Below the pieces are notes generated by a model. The model was given only the letters and a program-made list of their open reading frames with translations. It searched no databases and was not told the DNA's origin. Below, one piece after another: positions 63,564 through 64,000 of a DNA stretch of 64,000 nt. Source of the DNA: Halorubrum sp. BOL3-1 (lineage in GTDB: Archaea; Halobacteriota; Halobacteria; Halobacteriales; Haloferacaceae); the NCBI RefSeq assembly GCF_004114375.1, contig NZ_CP034692.1:1860001-1924000 (forward strand), given 5' to 3'. The position numbers and the translations under genes were made by a program. Numbering within the stretch: the stretch's first letter is position 1; each line of letters begins with the position of its first letter.

Positions 63564-64000
63564 CTACTGTTCGTCGGTGTACTGCCGGTCGTATCCGAAC
63601 GGCAGGTACGAGTCGCCGCCGCCCTCGTAGAACTTCCCGAAGAACTCCACGTACTCGAGACGAACCCCCTGAATGCCGGCGGCCGTGATGCCGAGCAAGA
63701 GCACGACGACGTGACCGATCACCGCGACCACGATGGCCGCGACGAGGCCGAGAACGCCGATGAGACCGATAGCGCCCGGGTCGAAGGCGGTCGACATGCC
63801 GGCGAAGACCAGTTCCTCGCTGCCGGTCTCTCGGACGTGAGCGAGGTGGTCGGCGGTGAAGATGAAGTGGAAGCTCCCCTCGCCGCCCTCGTCGATGTAC
63901 GCGCCGAACGCGAGCAGATTGACGGCCAGCGCCATCCCGCCCTTCGCGAGCAGCACCGCCATGATCCGGGCGTACGAGACGACGTTGACGATGGGCTCGA
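63564..64000 (-). CDS. atpI: A-type ATP synthase membrane subunit I, C-terminal part
   Basis: The frame is open to the right edge, so only the last about 145 residues are in the window. Visible are helices with ARIMAVLLAKGGMALAVNLLAFG and GLIGVLGLVAAIVVAVIGHVVVLLLGITAAGIQGVRLEYVEFFGKFYEGG, the typical C-terminus of subunit I/a with the conserved Arg/Glu region. It forms the stator half channel. Confidence 0.95.
   Translation of the reverse strand, partial: EPIVNVVSYARIMAVLLAKGGMALAVNLLAFGAYIDEGGEGSFHFIFTADHLAHVRETGSEELVFAGMSTAFDPGAIGLIGVLGLVAAIVVAVIGHVVVLLLGITAAGIQGVRLEYVEFFGKFYEGGGDSYLPFGYDRQYTDEQ

Noticed and set aside
1-64000. tRNA or rRNA genes, especially at the element border
   Set aside because: I found no cloverleaf with the usual T-loop and acceptor pairing and no rRNA-like sequence; a tRNA search programme could confirm this.

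Overview
The window is a chromosomal segment of an extremely halophilic archaeon. The proteins are very acidic, base composition is high-GC with strong GC3 bias, many genes have a TATA-like box about 25-30 nt before the start codon (leaderless transcripts), exported solute-binding proteins carry Tat signals with a lipobox, and archaeal marker genes are present (V/A-type ATP synthase, ribosomal protein L40e, Sec61-beta, FolC-FolP fusion). A family of long intergenic hairpin repeats and the overall gene content point to Halorubrum or a close relative; the genus is inferred, not proven.

Layout. (1) 1-2540 is an AT-richer mobile-element remnant: the 3' part of a tyrosine recombinase, a membrane M48-like peptidase, an HNH endonuclease, a possible small leaderless ORF and a frameshifted zinc-ribbon gene. 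Its right edge cuts into a type IV pilus ATPase gene, leaving only the C-terminal part of PilB in front of an intact PilC. (2) 5333-12642 is a five-gene oligopeptide/dipeptide ABC transporter operon on the minus strand (binding protein, two permeases, one small unknown protein, one fused double ATPase). (3) 12862-30414 is mostly housekeeping: a Cas4-like protein, an isopropylmalate/citramalate synthase, a MATE exporter, threonine dehydratase, thioredoxin reductase, a DHH phosphoesterase, a FolC-FolP fusion, an ABC-2 exporter, an aldo/keto reductase and HisH. (4) 30500-33568 is a phosphonate-type ABC transporter (PhnCDE). (5) 33665-38353 holds small conserved genes: a UDG, DUF99, DUF5786, an MBL hydrolase, L40e, thioredoxin, Sec61-beta, PdxT, a frameshifted hisE and a SHOCT-like membrane protein. 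(6) 38648-52708 contains a decayed lipoprotein gene, LeuS, kynureninase, a PAS histidine kinase, an Lhr-type helicase and a SpoIIM-like membrane protein. (7) 52830-64000 is the A-type ATP synthase locus (I-K-E-C-F-A-B, then D) on the minus strand. It is interrupted between atpB and atpD by three genes encoding an acidic surface protein, a secreted domain protein and a membrane-bound winged-helix regulator that shares the same extracellular domain.

Themes. Five dispersed copies of an intergenic repeat share a 20-bp core and carry large or stacked hairpins. Single-base or multiple lesions affect hisE, the lipoprotein gene at 38648 and possibly the start of the leuA-like gene, so either gene decay or sequence error must be considered. 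A decayed IS200/IS605-type right end supplies the last codons of a zinc-ribbon gene at 28596. I see no CRISPR array, rRNA or tRNA gene in the window.
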